Below, one piece after another: positions 41,293 to 50,276 of a stretch of DNA of 64,000 nucleotides. This DNA is from Rhodanobacter sp. PCA2 (GTDB lineage: Bacteria > Pseudomonadota > Gammaproteobacteria > Xanthomonadales > Rhodanobacteraceae). The notes beneath the pieces were generated by a model. It was not told the DNA's origin. It saw nothing but the letters and a program-made list of their open reading frames with translations, and searched no databases. Position 1 is the first letter of the stretch. Each line of letters begins with the position of its first letter. Position numbers and translations under genes: made by a program. The DNA lies in NCBI RefSeq assembly GCF_013620825.1, contig NZ_NJIC01000033.1:90199-154198 (forward strand). Reading direction: 5' to 3'.

Positions 41293-43074
41293 ATGAAACC
41301 GCTCACCCGGATCGCCTGCGCCCTTGCCCTCGCCCTGCCCATGAGCGGCGCGGCCCTCGCGGCGCAGGCCGCGCCTGCGGCTGCCACGGCGGCAGCGCCT
41401 GCCGATCAGGCCTTCATGCAGCTGGCCGACCACTATTTCGACGACTACTACTTCCCGGCCAACCCCAGCACCGCCACCGTCGACGGCTTGCACGCCCTGG
41501 ACGACAAGCTGGAGGACTACTCGCGGGCAGGCGTGGACGCCAACATCAAGGCGCTGAAGCAGTGGGAAGCGCGCGTCGCCGCGGTGGACCCGAAGACGCT
41601 CGGCGAATACGTGCGCGGCGACCGCGAGCTGGTGCTCAACAACATCCGCAGCACCCTGCTCACGCTGGAGACGATACGGCCCTGGCAGAAGAACCCCGAC
41701 ATCTATTCCAGCGGCATCACCAGCAGCGCGTTCACCCTGATGGAGCGCAAGTTCGCGCCGCCCGAAACGCGCCTGCGCGCGCTGATCGCCCGCGAGAAGC
41801 TGATGCCCGCCGTGCTGGCCGATGCGCGCAGGAACCTCGACAACCCGCCGGAGATCTACACGAAGATCGCGCTGGAACAGCTGCCCGGCCTGGTGAGCTT
41901 TTTCCAGAAGGACGTACCGTCCGCGTTCGCCGACGTCGCCGATGCGGACCTCAGGAAACAGTTCGCCGCCAGCAACGGCGCGGTGATCAAGGCGCTGCAG
42001 GATTACCAGGCGTGGCTGAAGACCGACCTGCTGCCGCGCTCGCACGGCGACTTCCGCATCGGCGCGCAGGCGTTCCGCGACAAGCTGAAGTACGACGAGA
42101 TGGTCGCGCTGCCGCTGGACAGGCTGGTCGCGATCGACATGGCGAACCTGCACGCGAACCAGCAGGAGTTCGCCAGGGTCGCGCACGAGCTCGACCCCGC
42201 GAAGACGCCGCAGCAGGTGCTGGCCGAGCTGGCCGCCGACCATCCGCCGCGCGACAAGCTGCTCGATGCGTTCCGCGGCACCTTCGACCAGCTGGTCGCG
42301 TTCATCCGCGCGAAGGACATCATCACCGTGCCCTCGGACGTGCGGCCGATCGTGGAGGAAACGCCGCCGTTCATGCGCGCCACCACCTTCGCCTCGATGG
42401 ACACGCCCGGGCCGTACGAGCACGTGGCGAAGGAGGCCTACTTCAACGTCACCCTGCCCGATCCGGACTGGAGCAAACAGCGCACCCAGGAATTCATGGC
42501 GCAGTTCAGCTACCCGGTGATCAGCAGCGTGGCCACGCACGAGGCCTATCCCGGCCACTACATCCAGTTCCTGTGGATGCACGACCTTCACGACCGCGTG
42601 CGCAAGCTGCTGGGCGCGAACACCAACGTGGAAGGCTGGGCGCACTACTGCGAGCAGATGATGCTGGACGAGGGCCTGGCGCAGTTCCTCTACCCGCACG
42701 ACCGCCGCCAGCAGCTGATGCTGCGGCTGGGGCAGCTGCAGGATGCGCTGCTGCGCAACGCGCGCTTCGTCGTCGGCATCAAGCTGCACACCGGCCGGAT
42801 GACGATGGACCAGGCCGTCGATTTCTTCGTGAAGGATGGCTACCAGTCGCGCGCCGTGGGCGAGGTGGAAACCAAGCGCGGCACCTCCGACCCCACCTAC
42901 CTCTACTACACGCTGGGCAAGCTGGAGATCCTCAAGCTGCGCGCCGACCTGGAAAAGAAGCAGGGCAAGGACTTCAACCTGGAACGCTTCCACGACAGTT
43001 TCATGCAGCAGGGCTTCGCGCCGATCGCGATCGTGCGCAAGGCGATGCTGGGGGACGATTCGCCGGTGCTGTGA
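41293..43074 (+). CDS. Exported DUF885 metallopeptidase-like protein
   Basis: A 593-residue protein with a signal peptide (ends ALA near residue 23) and a DUF885 domain. The zinc-binding motif HEAYPGH (about 416-422), followed by EGWAHYCEQMMLDEGL near 448, is the family active-site set; related proteins are carboxypeptidase- or oligopeptidase-like. The ATG at 41293 has a GGGGAAA ribosome site 5-11 nt upstream; earlier in-frame ATGs at 41278 and 41239 are less likely. It should act in the periplasm on peptides. Confidence 0.92.
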   Translation: MKPLTRIACALALALPMSGAALAAQAAPAAATAAAPADQAFMQLADHYFDDYYFPANPSTATVDGLHALDDKLEDYSRAGVDANIKALKQWEARVAAVDPKTLGEYVRGDRELVLNNIRSTLLTLETIRPWQKNPDIYSSGITSSAFTLMERKFAPPETRLRALIAREKLMPAVLADARRNLDNPPEIYTKIALEQLPGLVSFFQKDVPSAFADVADADLRKQFAASNGAVIKALQDYQAWLKTDLLPRSHGDFRIGAQAFRDKLKYDEMVALPLDRLVAIDMANLHANQQEFARVAHELDPAKTPQQVLAELAADHPPRDKLLDAFRGTFDQLVAFIRAKDIITVPSDVRPIVEETPPFMRATTFASMDTPGPYEHVAKEAYFNVTLPDPDWSKQRTQEFMAQFSYPVISSVATHEAYPGHYIQFLWMHDLHDRVRKLLGANTNVEGWAHYCEQMMLDEGLAQFLYPHDRRQQLMLRLGQLQDALLRNARFVVGIKLHTGRMTMDQAVDFFVKDGYQSRAVGEVETKRGTSDPTYLYYTLGKLEILKLRADLEKKQGKDFNLERFHDSFMQQGFAPIAIVRKAMLGDDSPVL

Positions 43075-43169
43075 CGCGGCGCATCGTCCACGCGGTGTCG
43101 TCCGGCACGGACGCCGGGCGACCCGGAATCCGGACGGACAACGCGGCCGCGGCCGCCACGGAGGACGAC

Positions 43170-44276
43170 ATGAGCGCACGCAGACTGGTCGTACTGTTCG
43201 ACGGCACCTGGAACAAGCCGGAGTCCAACACCAACGTTGAGCGCCTGCGCCGGCTGATCGCGCCGCGCGACCCGGCCGGCGCCGAGCAACTGGTCGAGTA
43301 CATCCCCGGGGTGGGCGTGGAACCCGGCATCGGCCGCCTGCTGGGCGGCGCGTTCGGCTACGGCCTGTCCGGCAACGTCAAGGACGGCTACCGCTGGCTG
43401 TGCGAACGCTGGCAACCCGGCGACGAGATCTGGCTGTTCGGCTTCAGCCGCGGCGCCTACACCGCGCGCAGCCTGGGCGGCATGCTGCGCAAGTGCGGCC
43501 TGCTGCACTGCGACCGCAGCGGGACCATCGCCGACGCCGACGCGAGCGCCGCCTACACGTTCTATCGCGACACCGAGATCAAGCCCGGCGACGACGCGGC
43601 CGTGGCCTGGCGCACCGCGCGCTCCCGCGAAACGGACATCCATTTCATCGGCGTGTGGGACACCGTGGGCTCGCTGGGCATCCCCGGCACCGCCGCCTGG
43701 TTCCCGTTCGCCCGCAAGCGTTACCAGTTCCACGACACCGACCTCAGCTACATCGTCAAGCACGCCTACCAGGCGCTGGCGCTGGACGAGCGCCGGGCCG
43801 ACTTCGCGCCCACCAAGTGGACGCGCAACCCCGCGATGCTCGCGCCCGGCGAGCCGTCCACCAGCAAGAAGCCCGAGCAGATCGACGTGGAGCAGCGCTG
43901 GTTCGTCGGCGCGCACGCCGACGTGGGCGGCGGCAACGACCACGACGGCGCCGGTCGCAGCCCCGATCCGCTGCCGGACCTTGCGCTGGCCTGGCTGCAG
44001 CGCAAGGCGATGGACGCCGGCCTGGCCTGCAGCGCGCTGCTGACGCCCGCGGCCGACGCGGTACTGGGCACGCCGCGCGATTCCTTCGGCGAATTCATGG
44101 GCGGCGTCTACAAGCGGTTCAAGTCGCCGTACCAGCGGGAGCTGGGCGGCGGCGTCAACGAGACCGTGGACGAGTCGGTGTGGCAGCACGCCAGCGTGGC
44201 CGCGGATTACCGCTCCGCGACGCTGGCGCAGGCGCTGCGCGACGACGTGATTTCCGCGCCGCCCGGAGTCGCTTGA
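43170..44276 (+). CDS. DUF2235 alpha/beta hydrolase
   Basis: A 368-residue hydrolase of the DUF2235 group, related to Tle1-type phospholipase effectors. The start RLVVLFDGTWN, the nucleophile Ser93 in GFSRGAYTAR, an Asp in IGVWDTVGSLG and a His in VGAHADVGGG make the triad. It has no signal peptide. In some bacteria this family is delivered by type VI secretion, but no VgrG, PAAR, immunity or T6SS gene is visible here, so a housekeeping lipase role is as likely. The start has a GGAGGA site. Confidence 0.88.
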   Translation: MSARRLVVLFDGTWNKPESNTNVERLRRLIAPRDPAGAEQLVEYIPGVGVEPGIGRLLGGAFGYGLSGNVKDGYRWLCERWQPGDEIWLFGFSRGAYTARSLGGMLRKCGLLHCDRSGTIADADASAAYTFYRDTEIKPGDDAAVAWRTARSRETDIHFIGVWDTVGSLGIPGTAAWFPFARKRYQFHDTDLSYIVKHAYQALALDERRADFAPTKWTRNPAMLAPGEPSTSKKPEQIDVEQRWFVGAHADVGGGNDHDGAGRSPDPLPDLALAWLQRKAMDAGLACSALLTPAADAVLGTPRDSFGEFMGGVYKRFKSPYQRELGGGVNETVDESVWQHASVAADYRSATLAQALRDDVISAPPGVA

Positions 44277-44313
44277 CCCCGGCCCCGTCGCATCGGCTAG
44301 CATGCGGCTCCAT

Positions 44314-44393
44314 GAGGGAGATGGCATGCCTCCCGTTCCCCGACGGAACGAACCGCCCCGCACGACCCATCGCAGGGGCTGATGATGCCTGCA
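44314..44393 (+). ncRNA. Fluoride riboswitch (crcB motif)
   Basis: The sequence matches the fluoride-riboswitch consensus in order: GGAGATGGCATGCCTCC (44317-44333 region, first stem-loop), AACCGCCCC (44351-44359), and GGGCTGATGATGCCTGC (about 44376-44392), whose parts form the pseudoknot and fluoride site. It lies 73 nt upstream of the crcB start. On binding fluoride it should switch on the exporter. I see no clear T-run terminator after it, so control may be at translation. Confidence 0.9.
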
Positions 44394-44465
44394 CCACCGG
44401 ATTCCGGCGGCGCAGGCGTGCCTGTAGCCGCGGATGCCACGAAGCGCGCACAGGAGACTTTTCAC

Positions 44466-44852
44466 GTGAACTTCAACGGATTCATCGCGGTGGGCCTGGG
44501 CGGCGCGCTGGGCTGCTGGCTGCGCTGGCTGCTGGGCATCGCGCTCAACCCGATCTTCCCCACCGTGCCGCTGGGCACGCTGGCGGCGAACCTGCTGGGC
44601 GGCTTCATCATGGGCTGCATGATGGGCGTGTTCGAGCACTTCCACAGCCTGCCGCCGGAGCTGCGGCTGTTCATGCTCACCGGCTTCCTCGGCGGACTCA
44701 CCACGTTCTCCACCTTCTCCGCGGAAGCCGACACCCTGCTGCTGCGCCAGCAATACCTGTGGTTCGGCGGCCACGTGGCGATGCACCTGGTCGGCTCGCT
44801 GGGCATGACCATCGTGGGCATCGCGCTCAGCCGCGGCCTGCTCAGGCACTGA
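44466..44852 (+). CDS. crcB: Fluoride ion exporter CrcB/Fluc
   Basis: A 128-residue four-helix membrane protein of the Fluc family: GGALGCWLRWLLG near 13, the conserved GTLAANLLGGFIMG near 40-53, and TGFLGGLTTFSTFSAE near 75-90 with the Phe box. It works as a dual-topology dimer to expel fluoride. The start is a GTG with an AGGAGA site 8 nt upstream; the in-frame ATG at 44382 is inside the riboswitch and is rejected. DUF190 and a lipid methyltransferase follow in the same run. Confidence 0.95.
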   Translation: MNFNGFIAVGLGGALGCWLRWLLGIALNPIFPTVPLGTLAANLLGGFIMGCMMGVFEHFHSLPPELRLFMLTGFLGGLTTFSTFSAEADTLLLRQQYLWFGGHVAMHLVGSLGMTIVGIALSRGLLRH

Positions 44853-44867
44853 CACCGGAGTGGCGAC

Positions 44868-45215
44868 ATGGGCACTGAAAACCTGATCGACGGCGTGCTG
44901 CTGCGTTTCTACGCGCAGATGCACGCGCGCAACGACGGCATGCTGGTCTCCGAGTGGCTGCTGGAACTGGCGAAGCGGCGCAAGCTCGGCGGCGGCTCGG
45001 TGTTCCGCGCCATCGCCGGCTTCGGCCGGCACGGCGTGCTGCACGAGGAAGCGTTCTTCGAACTCACCGACGACCTGCCCACGGTGGTGGAGTTCATGCT
45101 GCGCGAAAGCGAGGCCGAGGCGCTGCTGCAGGAAGTGCGCGACGCCGGCGTGGCCGTGGTCTACGCACTTCTGCCGGCGCGCTTCGGCGTGCTGGGCGGC
45201 GAGCGGCTGCCGTGA
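44868..45215 (+). CDS. DUF190 family protein
   Basis: A 115-residue PII-like small protein of the DUF190 family, which is often found beside crcB and is thought to have a ferredoxin-like PII fold. LLRFYAQMHARNDGMLVSEWLLE and GGGSVFRAIAGFGRHG are the hallmarks. It starts 15 nt after crcB and is likely controlled by the same fluoride riboswitch. It may regulate the channel; this is inferred from neighbourhood only. Confidence 0.9.
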   Translation: MGTENLIDGVLLRFYAQMHARNDGMLVSEWLLELAKRRKLGGGSVFRAIAGFGRHGVLHEEAFFELTDDLPTVVEFMLRESEAEALLQEVRDAGVAVVYALLPARFGVLGGERLP

Positions 45216-46330
45216 GCCGGGATTCGCTGAAGCAGCGCGCCGCCGAGCTGCTGGAGCTGGCCGGCGTGCGCATCAACGGCCACGCCCCCACCGACATCCA
45301 CGTGCACGACAGGCGCCTGTACGCCCGGGTGTTCGCGCATGGTTCGCTGGGCCTGGGCGAGGCCTACATGGACGGCTGGTGGGACGCCGAGGACCTGCCC
45401 GGCTTCTTCACCCGCCTGCTCGGTTCGCACGTGGACGAGCATCTCCGCACGCTGGACACCTTGATTGCCCATCTCCGGGCGCGCTTCGTCAACCTGCAGC
45501 GCGGCGAGCACGCGTTCGAGATCGGCAAGGCGCATTACGACCTCGGCAACGACCTGTTCCAGGCCATGCTGGGCAAGCGGCTGGTGTATTCCTGCGCCTA
45601 CTGGGCGCAGGCCGACAACCTCGACGACGCCCAGGCCGCCAAGCTGGACCTGGTCTGCCGCAAGCTGCGGCTGGCGCCCGGCCAGCGCGTGCTGGACATC
45701 GGCTGCGGCTGGGGCGAGGCGCTGAAATACGCCGCGGAGCACCACGGCGTCAGCGGCGTGGGCATCACCGTGTCGGAGCAGCAGGCCGAGTTCGCCCGCG
45801 AGCTGTGCCGGGGCCTGCCGATCGAGATCCGCCTGCAGGATTACCGCGAGATCGACGAGCCGTTCGACGCCGTGTACTCCATCGGCATGTTCGAGCACGT
45901 GGGCGGGCGCAACTACCGCGCCTACTTCGAGGCCGTGCGCCGCTGCCTGAAGCCGGGCGGCCTGTCCGTGCTCCACTGCATCGGCAGCAACGGCCCGCCC
46001 GCGCAGACCGACCCGTGGATAGAGAAATACATCTTCCCCAACTCCATGATCCCGGCGATGGGCCAGGTCGCCGCCGCGCTGGAGAACCTGTTCGTGGTCG
46101 AGGACTGGCACAACTTCGGCCCGGACTACGACCGCACCCTGATGGCGTGGCGCGCGAACTTCGACGCCGCGTGGCCTGCGCTGTCGAAAAGCTACGACGA
46201 GCGCTTCCGCCGCATGTGGCACTACTACCTGGGCGCCTCCGCCGCGGTGTTCCGCAGCCGCCGCGACCAGCTGTGGCAACTCACCCTGAGCCCCGACGGC
46301 GTGCCGGGCGGCTACCGCGTGCCGCGCTGA
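45212..46330 (+). CDS. Cyclopropane-fatty-acid synthase-like methyltransferase
   Basis: A 372-residue enzyme of the CFA synthase family. It has the substrate-lid region FEIGKAHYDLGNDLFQAML, SAM-binding VLDIGCGWGEALK near 159, the SIGMFEHVG motif, and FPNSMIPAMGQ. CFA synthase adds a methylene bridge to unsaturated phospholipid chains. It begins at a GTG overlapping the DUF190 stop by 4 nt, so its expression could be tied to the fluoride riboswitch, an unusual link. Length is close to E. coli Cfa (382). Confidence 0.9.
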   Translation: MSRDSLKQRAAELLELAGVRINGHAPTDIHVHDRRLYARVFAHGSLGLGEAYMDGWWDAEDLPGFFTRLLGSHVDEHLRTLDTLIAHLRARFVNLQRGEHAFEIGKAHYDLGNDLFQAMLGKRLVYSCAYWAQADNLDDAQAAKLDLVCRKLRLAPGQRVLDIGCGWGEALKYAAEHHGVSGVGITVSEQQAEFARELCRGLPIEIRLQDYREIDEPFDAVYSIGMFEHVGGRNYRAYFEAVRRCLKPGGLSVLHCIGSNGPPAQTDPWIEKYIFPNSMIPAMGQVAAALENLFVVEDWHNFGPDYDRTLMAWRANFDAAWPALSKSYDERFRRMWHYYLGASAAVFRSRRDQLWQLTLSPDGVPGGYRVPR

Positions 46331-46416
46331 GCAGGCGGCGACCTTCCGCGCTGGCTTGCGCCCGCTGTGCCGCGCAGCCTTGAGCGGTCGCGCGCCAGCC
46401 GATAACCTCCGTCCGC

Positions 46417-47025
46417 ATGCCCACCTCCATCATCGTCGTCGACGACTTCCTCCAGGATCCCGTCGGGTTCCGCGACGCCGCCCTCAAGCTCACCTATCCG
46501 CCGCAGGAAGGCTCGTTCCCCGGGCGCAATTCGCTGGAACGCCTGCCGCTGGACGGGCTTCCCGAATTCGTGTCGACCATCGTGGGCGAACCGCTGGCGC
46601 TGATGACGCCGCCGCAATCCCACGGCAAGTGCCGCATCACGCTCGCGAACGACCAGGGCAAGGCCAGGGTGCACACCGATCCATCGCACTGGTCCGGCGT
46701 GCTGTACCTCAGCCGGCCGGAGGATTGCCGCGGCGGCACCGACTTCTACCGCCACCGCCGCACCAACACGGACCGCCGCCCGCTCACCCACGAGGAACTG
46801 GCGGCGATGGGCTACGCCTCCAGCGCCGAAATGCACCGCGACATCATCGAGAAGGACAGCAACGACGACAGCCAGTGGGAACTCAGCATGACGGTGCCCA
46901 TGCGCTTCAACCGCCTCGTCCTGCTGCGTCCCTGGCTGTGGCACACCGCCGGCAACGGCTTCGGCGACAGCCTGGAAAACGGCCGCCTGGTCTACCTGAT
47001 GTTCTTCGGCTCCGGCCGCCGCTGA
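46417..47025 (+). CDS. DUF6445-like protein, possible 2OG/Fe oxygenase fold
   Basis: A 202-residue cytosolic protein. It shows a plausible Fe(II)-binding facial triad: His and Asp in [10 protein letters not shown] near 88-90 and a distal His in [13 protein letters not shown] near 175, with [11 protein letters not shown] between; these are landmarks of DUF6445 proteins, which resemble prolyl-hydroxylase-like oxygenases. Some relatives sit in natural-product clusters. Neighbours here (lipid methyltransferase, parC) give no clue to its substrate. Confidence 0.78.
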   Translation: MPTSIIVVDDFLQDPVGFRDAALKLTYPPQEGSFPGRNSLERLPLDGLPEFVSTIVGEPLALMTPPQSHGKCRITLANDQGKARVHTDPSHWSGVLYLSRPEDCRGGTDFYRHRRTNTDRRPLTHEELAAMGYASSAEMHRDIIEKDSNDDSQWELSMTVPMRFNRLVLLRPWLWHTAGNGFGDSLENGRLVYLMFFGSGRR

Positions 47026-47134
47026 ACCGCGGCGCAGCGCGCCCTGCGCGCGCCGCCCCTCGCCCGGGGGCCCCGGTTTCTGGCACCATCGTCCGGTTAT
47101 CCGCGCGATCCGCGCGCCTTTTCGACGTTCCCGC

Positions 47135-49372
47135 ATGAACCTGCAAGCCAATTACGAACAGATCCCGCTCAAGGAATACGCCGAGCGCGCCTATCTCGAC
47201 TACTCGATGTACGTGGTGCTGGACCGCGCCCTGCCCTTCGTGGGCGACGGCCTGAAGCCGGTGCAGCGGCGCATCGTGTACGCGATGAGCGAGCTGGGCC
47301 TCGCCGCCAGCAGCAAGCCGAAGAAATCCGCGCGCACCATCGGCGACGTGATCGGCAAGTTCCATCCGCACGGCGACACCTCGTGCTACGAGGCCATGGT
47401 GCTGATGGCGCAGCCGTTCTCCTACCGCTACCCGCTGGTGGACGGCCAGGGCAACTTCGGCTCGCCGGACGATCCGAAGAGCTTCGCGGCGATGCGCTAC
47501 ACCGAATCCAAGCTCAGCCCCATCGCCGAGGCGCTGCTGGGCGAGCTGGGCCAGGGCACGGTGGACTGGGTGCCGAACTTCGACGGCACGCTGGAAGAAC
47601 CCTCGTGGCTGCCCGCGCGCGTGCCGCACGTGCTGCTCAACGGCTCGATGGGCATCGCGGTCGGCATGGCCACCGACATCCCGCCGCACAACCTGCGCGA
47701 ACTGGCCGCCGCCTGCATCCGCCTGCTCGACGAGCCCGAGGCCACGGTGGCCGACCTCTGCGAGCACGTGCGCGGTCCGGATTATCCGACCGAAGCCGAG
47801 ATCATCACCCCGCGCAGCGAACTGCTGGCGATGTACCAGGGCGGCACCGGCTCGGTGCGCGCCCGCGCGGTGTACGTGCGCGAGGAAAGCAACATCGTCA
47901 TCACCGCGCTGCCGCACCAGGTCAGCCCGTCGAAGATCCTCGAACAGATCGCCGCGCAGATGCGCGCGAAGAAGCTGCCGATGATCGAGGACCTGCGCGA
48001 CGAATCCGACCACGAGAACCCGATCCGCCTCGTGCTGGTGCCGCGCTCCAGCCGCGTCGACGCCGACGAGCTGATGCCGCACCTGTTCGCCACCACGGAC
48101 CTCGAAAAGAGCTTCCGCGTCAATCTCAACATGATCGGCCTGGACGGCCGCCCGCAGGTGAAGGACCTCAGGAAGATCCTCACCGAGTGGCTCAGCTTCC
48201 GCACCAGCACGGTGACGCGCCGGCTCAACCACCGCCTCGCCAGGGTCGAGCGCCGCCTGCACCTGCTGGAAGGCCTGCGCATCGCCTACCTCAACCTGGA
48301 CGAGGTGATTCGCATCGTCCGCACCGAGGACGAGCCCAAGCCGGTGCTGATGAAGCGCTTCGCGCTCAGCGAGGAACAGACCGACTACATCCTCGAAACA
48401 AGGCTGCGCCAGCTGGCCCGCCTCGAGGAAATGAAGATCAACGCCGAGCGCGACCAGCTCGAAGAGGAGCGCGCGCGCATCAACGTGCTGCTGAAGTCGC
48501 CGGCCAAGCTCAAGGGCCTGATCAAGGACGAGTTGCGCGCCGACGCCGAGAAGTACGGCGACGCGCGCCGCTCGCCGCTGGTCGAGCGCGAAGCCGCGCA
48601 GGCGCTGGACGAAAGCGCCCTGGTCGCCAGCGAACCGGTGACCGTGGTGCTGAGCCAGAAGGGCTGGGTCCGCGCCGCCAAGGGCCACGACATCGACGCC
48701 GAGGGCCTGAGCTACCGCGAGGGCGACGGCCTGCTCGCCACGGTGAAGGCGCGCACCACCCAGCAGATCGCGGTGATCGACTCCACCGGCCGCAGCTATT
48801 CCACGCCCGCGCACACCCTGCCCTCCGCACGCGGCAACGGCGACCCGCTCACCGGCCGCTTCACCCCGCCGGCCGGCGCCAGCTTCGACGCGCTGACCGC
48901 GGGCGACAACGACACCCGCCTCGTGCTCGCCACCGATTTCGGCTACGGCTTCGTCACCCGCTTCGAGGCGCTCACCGGCCGCAACAAGGCCGGCAAGCAG
49001 ATCATCTCGCTGAGCGACGGCGCCAGGGTGCTGGCGCCGCAGGCCAGCGCCGACCCCGCCCGCGACCGCATCGTGGTGGTCACCTCGGAAGGCCACCTGC
49101 TGATGTTCTCGGTGGCCGAACTGCCGGAACTGGACAAGGGCAAGGGCAACAAGCTGATCGAGATTCCGAAGAAGCAGCTCGCGGAAGGCGAGCGCGTGGC
49201 CGGCGTCGCGGTGGTGACCGAGGGCAAGGGCGAGGTCACGATGTACGCTGGCGCGCGCAAGCTCACCCTGCGCTGGGCCGACCTGGTCGAGTACGGTGGC
49301 AACCGCGCCACCCGCGGCAACCTGCTGCCGCGCGGCCTGCGGCGGGTGGAGCGGATCGAGACCACGGGCTGA
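47135..49372 (+). CDS. parC: DNA topoisomerase IV subunit A
   Basis: A 745-residue ParC. Start [27 protein letters not shown]; catalytic Tyr122 in MRYTESKLS; the quinolone-region [10 protein letters not shown] places Thr82 at the position of E. coli Ser80 and Glu86 at that of Glu84. The C-terminal domain has degenerate beta-pinwheel blades with GxKxI/L-like repeats. With ParE it decatenates replicated chromosomes. parE is not in the window. Length is right for ParC and shorter than GyrA. Confidence 0.95.
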   Translation: MNLQANYEQIPLKEYAERAYLDYSMYVVLDRALPFVGDGLKPVQRRIVYAMSELGLAASSKPKKSARTIGDVIGKFHPHGDTSCYEAMVLMAQPFSYRYPLVDGQGNFGSPDDPKSFAAMRYTESKLSPIAEALLGELGQGTVDWVPNFDGTLEEPSWLPARVPHVLLNGSMGIAVGMATDIPPHNLRELAAACIRLLDEPEATVADLCEHVRGPDYPTEAEIITPRSELLAMYQGGTGSVRARAVYVREESNIVITALPHQVSPSKILEQIAAQMRAKKLPMIEDLRDESDHENPIRLVLVPRSSRVDADELMPHLFATTDLEKSFRVNLNMIGLDGRPQVKDLRKILTEWLSFRTSTVTRRLNHRLARVERRLHLLEGLRIAYLNLDEVIRIVRTEDEPKPVLMKRFALSEEQTDYILETRLRQLARLEEMKINAERDQLEEERARINVLLKSPAKLKGLIKDELRADAEKYGDARRSPLVEREAAQALDESALVASEPVTVVLSQKGWVRAAKGHDIDAEGLSYREGDGLLATVKARTTQQIAVIDSTGRSYSTPAHTLPSARGNGDPLTGRFTPPAGASFDALTAGDNDTRLVLATDFGYGFVTRFEALTGRNKAGKQIISLSDGARVLAPQASADPARDRIVVVTSEGHLLMFSVAELPELDKGKGNKLIEIPKKQLAEGERVAGVAVVTEGKGEVTMYAGARKLTLRWADLVEYGGNRATRGNLLPRGLRRVERIETTG

Positions 49373-49480
49373 ACGGCGCCGGACGGAACTTCCGGCGGTG
49401 GCCAGCCGTCCAATCAGGCAGGTGTCCACCGCGTCGCCGCGTCGCGCGTTGTACACGCAAGGTCCCCGGAGCCCCGCCCC

Positions 49481-49918
49481 ATGAAACGGCTAGTCATCGC
49501 ACTCACCGCCAGCCTGCTGGCCACCGCGGCCCTGGCCCAGACTTCGGGCCAGCCGCTCAACCTCAAGCTGCCGCCGCAGAGCGACCTGCCGCCCTCGGAC
49601 CTGCCCGCGCATGCCGGCACCACGTCCAAACCCGCCAGCAGCGCGCCCGGCGTGTACTACGGCGACACCAGCGGCCGCACCCGCGCGCAGGACGAGCAGC
49701 TCGCCAGCGCGCAGCGCTGCGACGACTCCACCTACAACCAGGCGCAGATGCACGGCAGCGTGGGCATGGGCGTGATGGCCGGCAACCACATGAGCGGCAA
49801 CTACCAGACCGGCACGGTGGGCGTCACCAAGCGACTTGGCGACTGCGACCATCCCACCGGCGCCGTGAGCTTCTCGATCGGCGTGGGCAAGAGCAATTTC
49901 CACGGCCGCGGCTGGTAA
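49481..49918 (+). CDS. Exported small protein of unknown family
   Basis: A 145-residue protein with a signal peptide (ends ALA near 19), then a Pro/Ser-rich low-complexity part (about 20-60), and a C-terminal half with two Cys (C in QRCDDSTY and GDCDHPT) and Gly-rich strands (GSVGMGVMAGNHMSG, SFSIGVGKSNF) that could form a small beta structure. Family unknown. It is followed by the lipoate ligase pair after 67 nt but with no obvious link. Confidence 0.8.
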   Translation: MKRLVIALTASLLATAALAQTSGQPLNLKLPPQSDLPPSDLPAHAGTTSKPASSAPGVYYGDTSGRTRAQDEQLASAQRCDDSTYNQAQMHGSVGMGVMAGNHMSGNYQTGTVGVTKRLGDCDHPTGAVSFSIGVGKSNFHGRGW

Positions 49919-49985
49919 GCCGGCTCCGCGTTAAAATCGTCGTCCACGTCCCGGCAGGCCCGGGCGACACGCAGGCGCGCGGCGG

Positions 49986-50276
49986 ATGCACGGCGAATAC
50001 AAGATGCCCGGCGGCAAGCTGGTGGTGATGGACCTCGCGCTGCGCGACGGCCGGCTCGCCGACGTGCGGCTGAGCGGCGATTTCTTCCTGGAACCGGATA
50101 CGGCGCTGCCGGCCATCGACGCCGCGCTGGAAGGCCGGCCCGTCGCGAGCGACGACGCCACGCTCGCCGCCGCCGTCGAGGCCGCGCTCCCTGCAGGCAC
50201 CATGATGTACGGCATCTCCGTCGAGGCCATCCTCGTCGCGCTGCGCCGTGCCCTGCACGAAGGCGCGCACGCATGA
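49986..50276 (+). CDS. Lipoate-protein ligase C-terminal-domain subunit (LplB-like)
   Basis: A 96-residue protein matching the small C-terminal domain of lipoate-protein ligases (HGEYKMPGGKLVVMDLALRDGRLADVRLSGDFF). In E. coli LplA this is fused to the catalytic part; in Thermoplasma and some bacteria it is a separate subunit needed to make lipoyl-AMP. Its stop overlaps the start of the catalytic subunit by 4 nt (ATGA), so the two pieces are made together. The start ATG has only a weak ribosome site. Confidence 0.85.
   Translation: MHGEYKMPGGKLVVMDLALRDGRLADVRLSGDFFLEPDTALPAIDAALEGRPVASDDATLAAAVEAALPAGTMMYGISVEAILVALRRALHEGAHA

Noticed and set aside
44382..44465. ATG at 44382 as the crcB start
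   Set aside because: It lies inside the fluoride riboswitch (GATGATGCC); the GTG at 44466 has a proper ribosome site and gives the family length.
46907..49456. 849-codon minus-strand open frame opposite parC
   Set aside because: It is fully antisense to a clear ParC and has the His/Gln/Arg/Val-rich composition typical of high-GC shadow frames.
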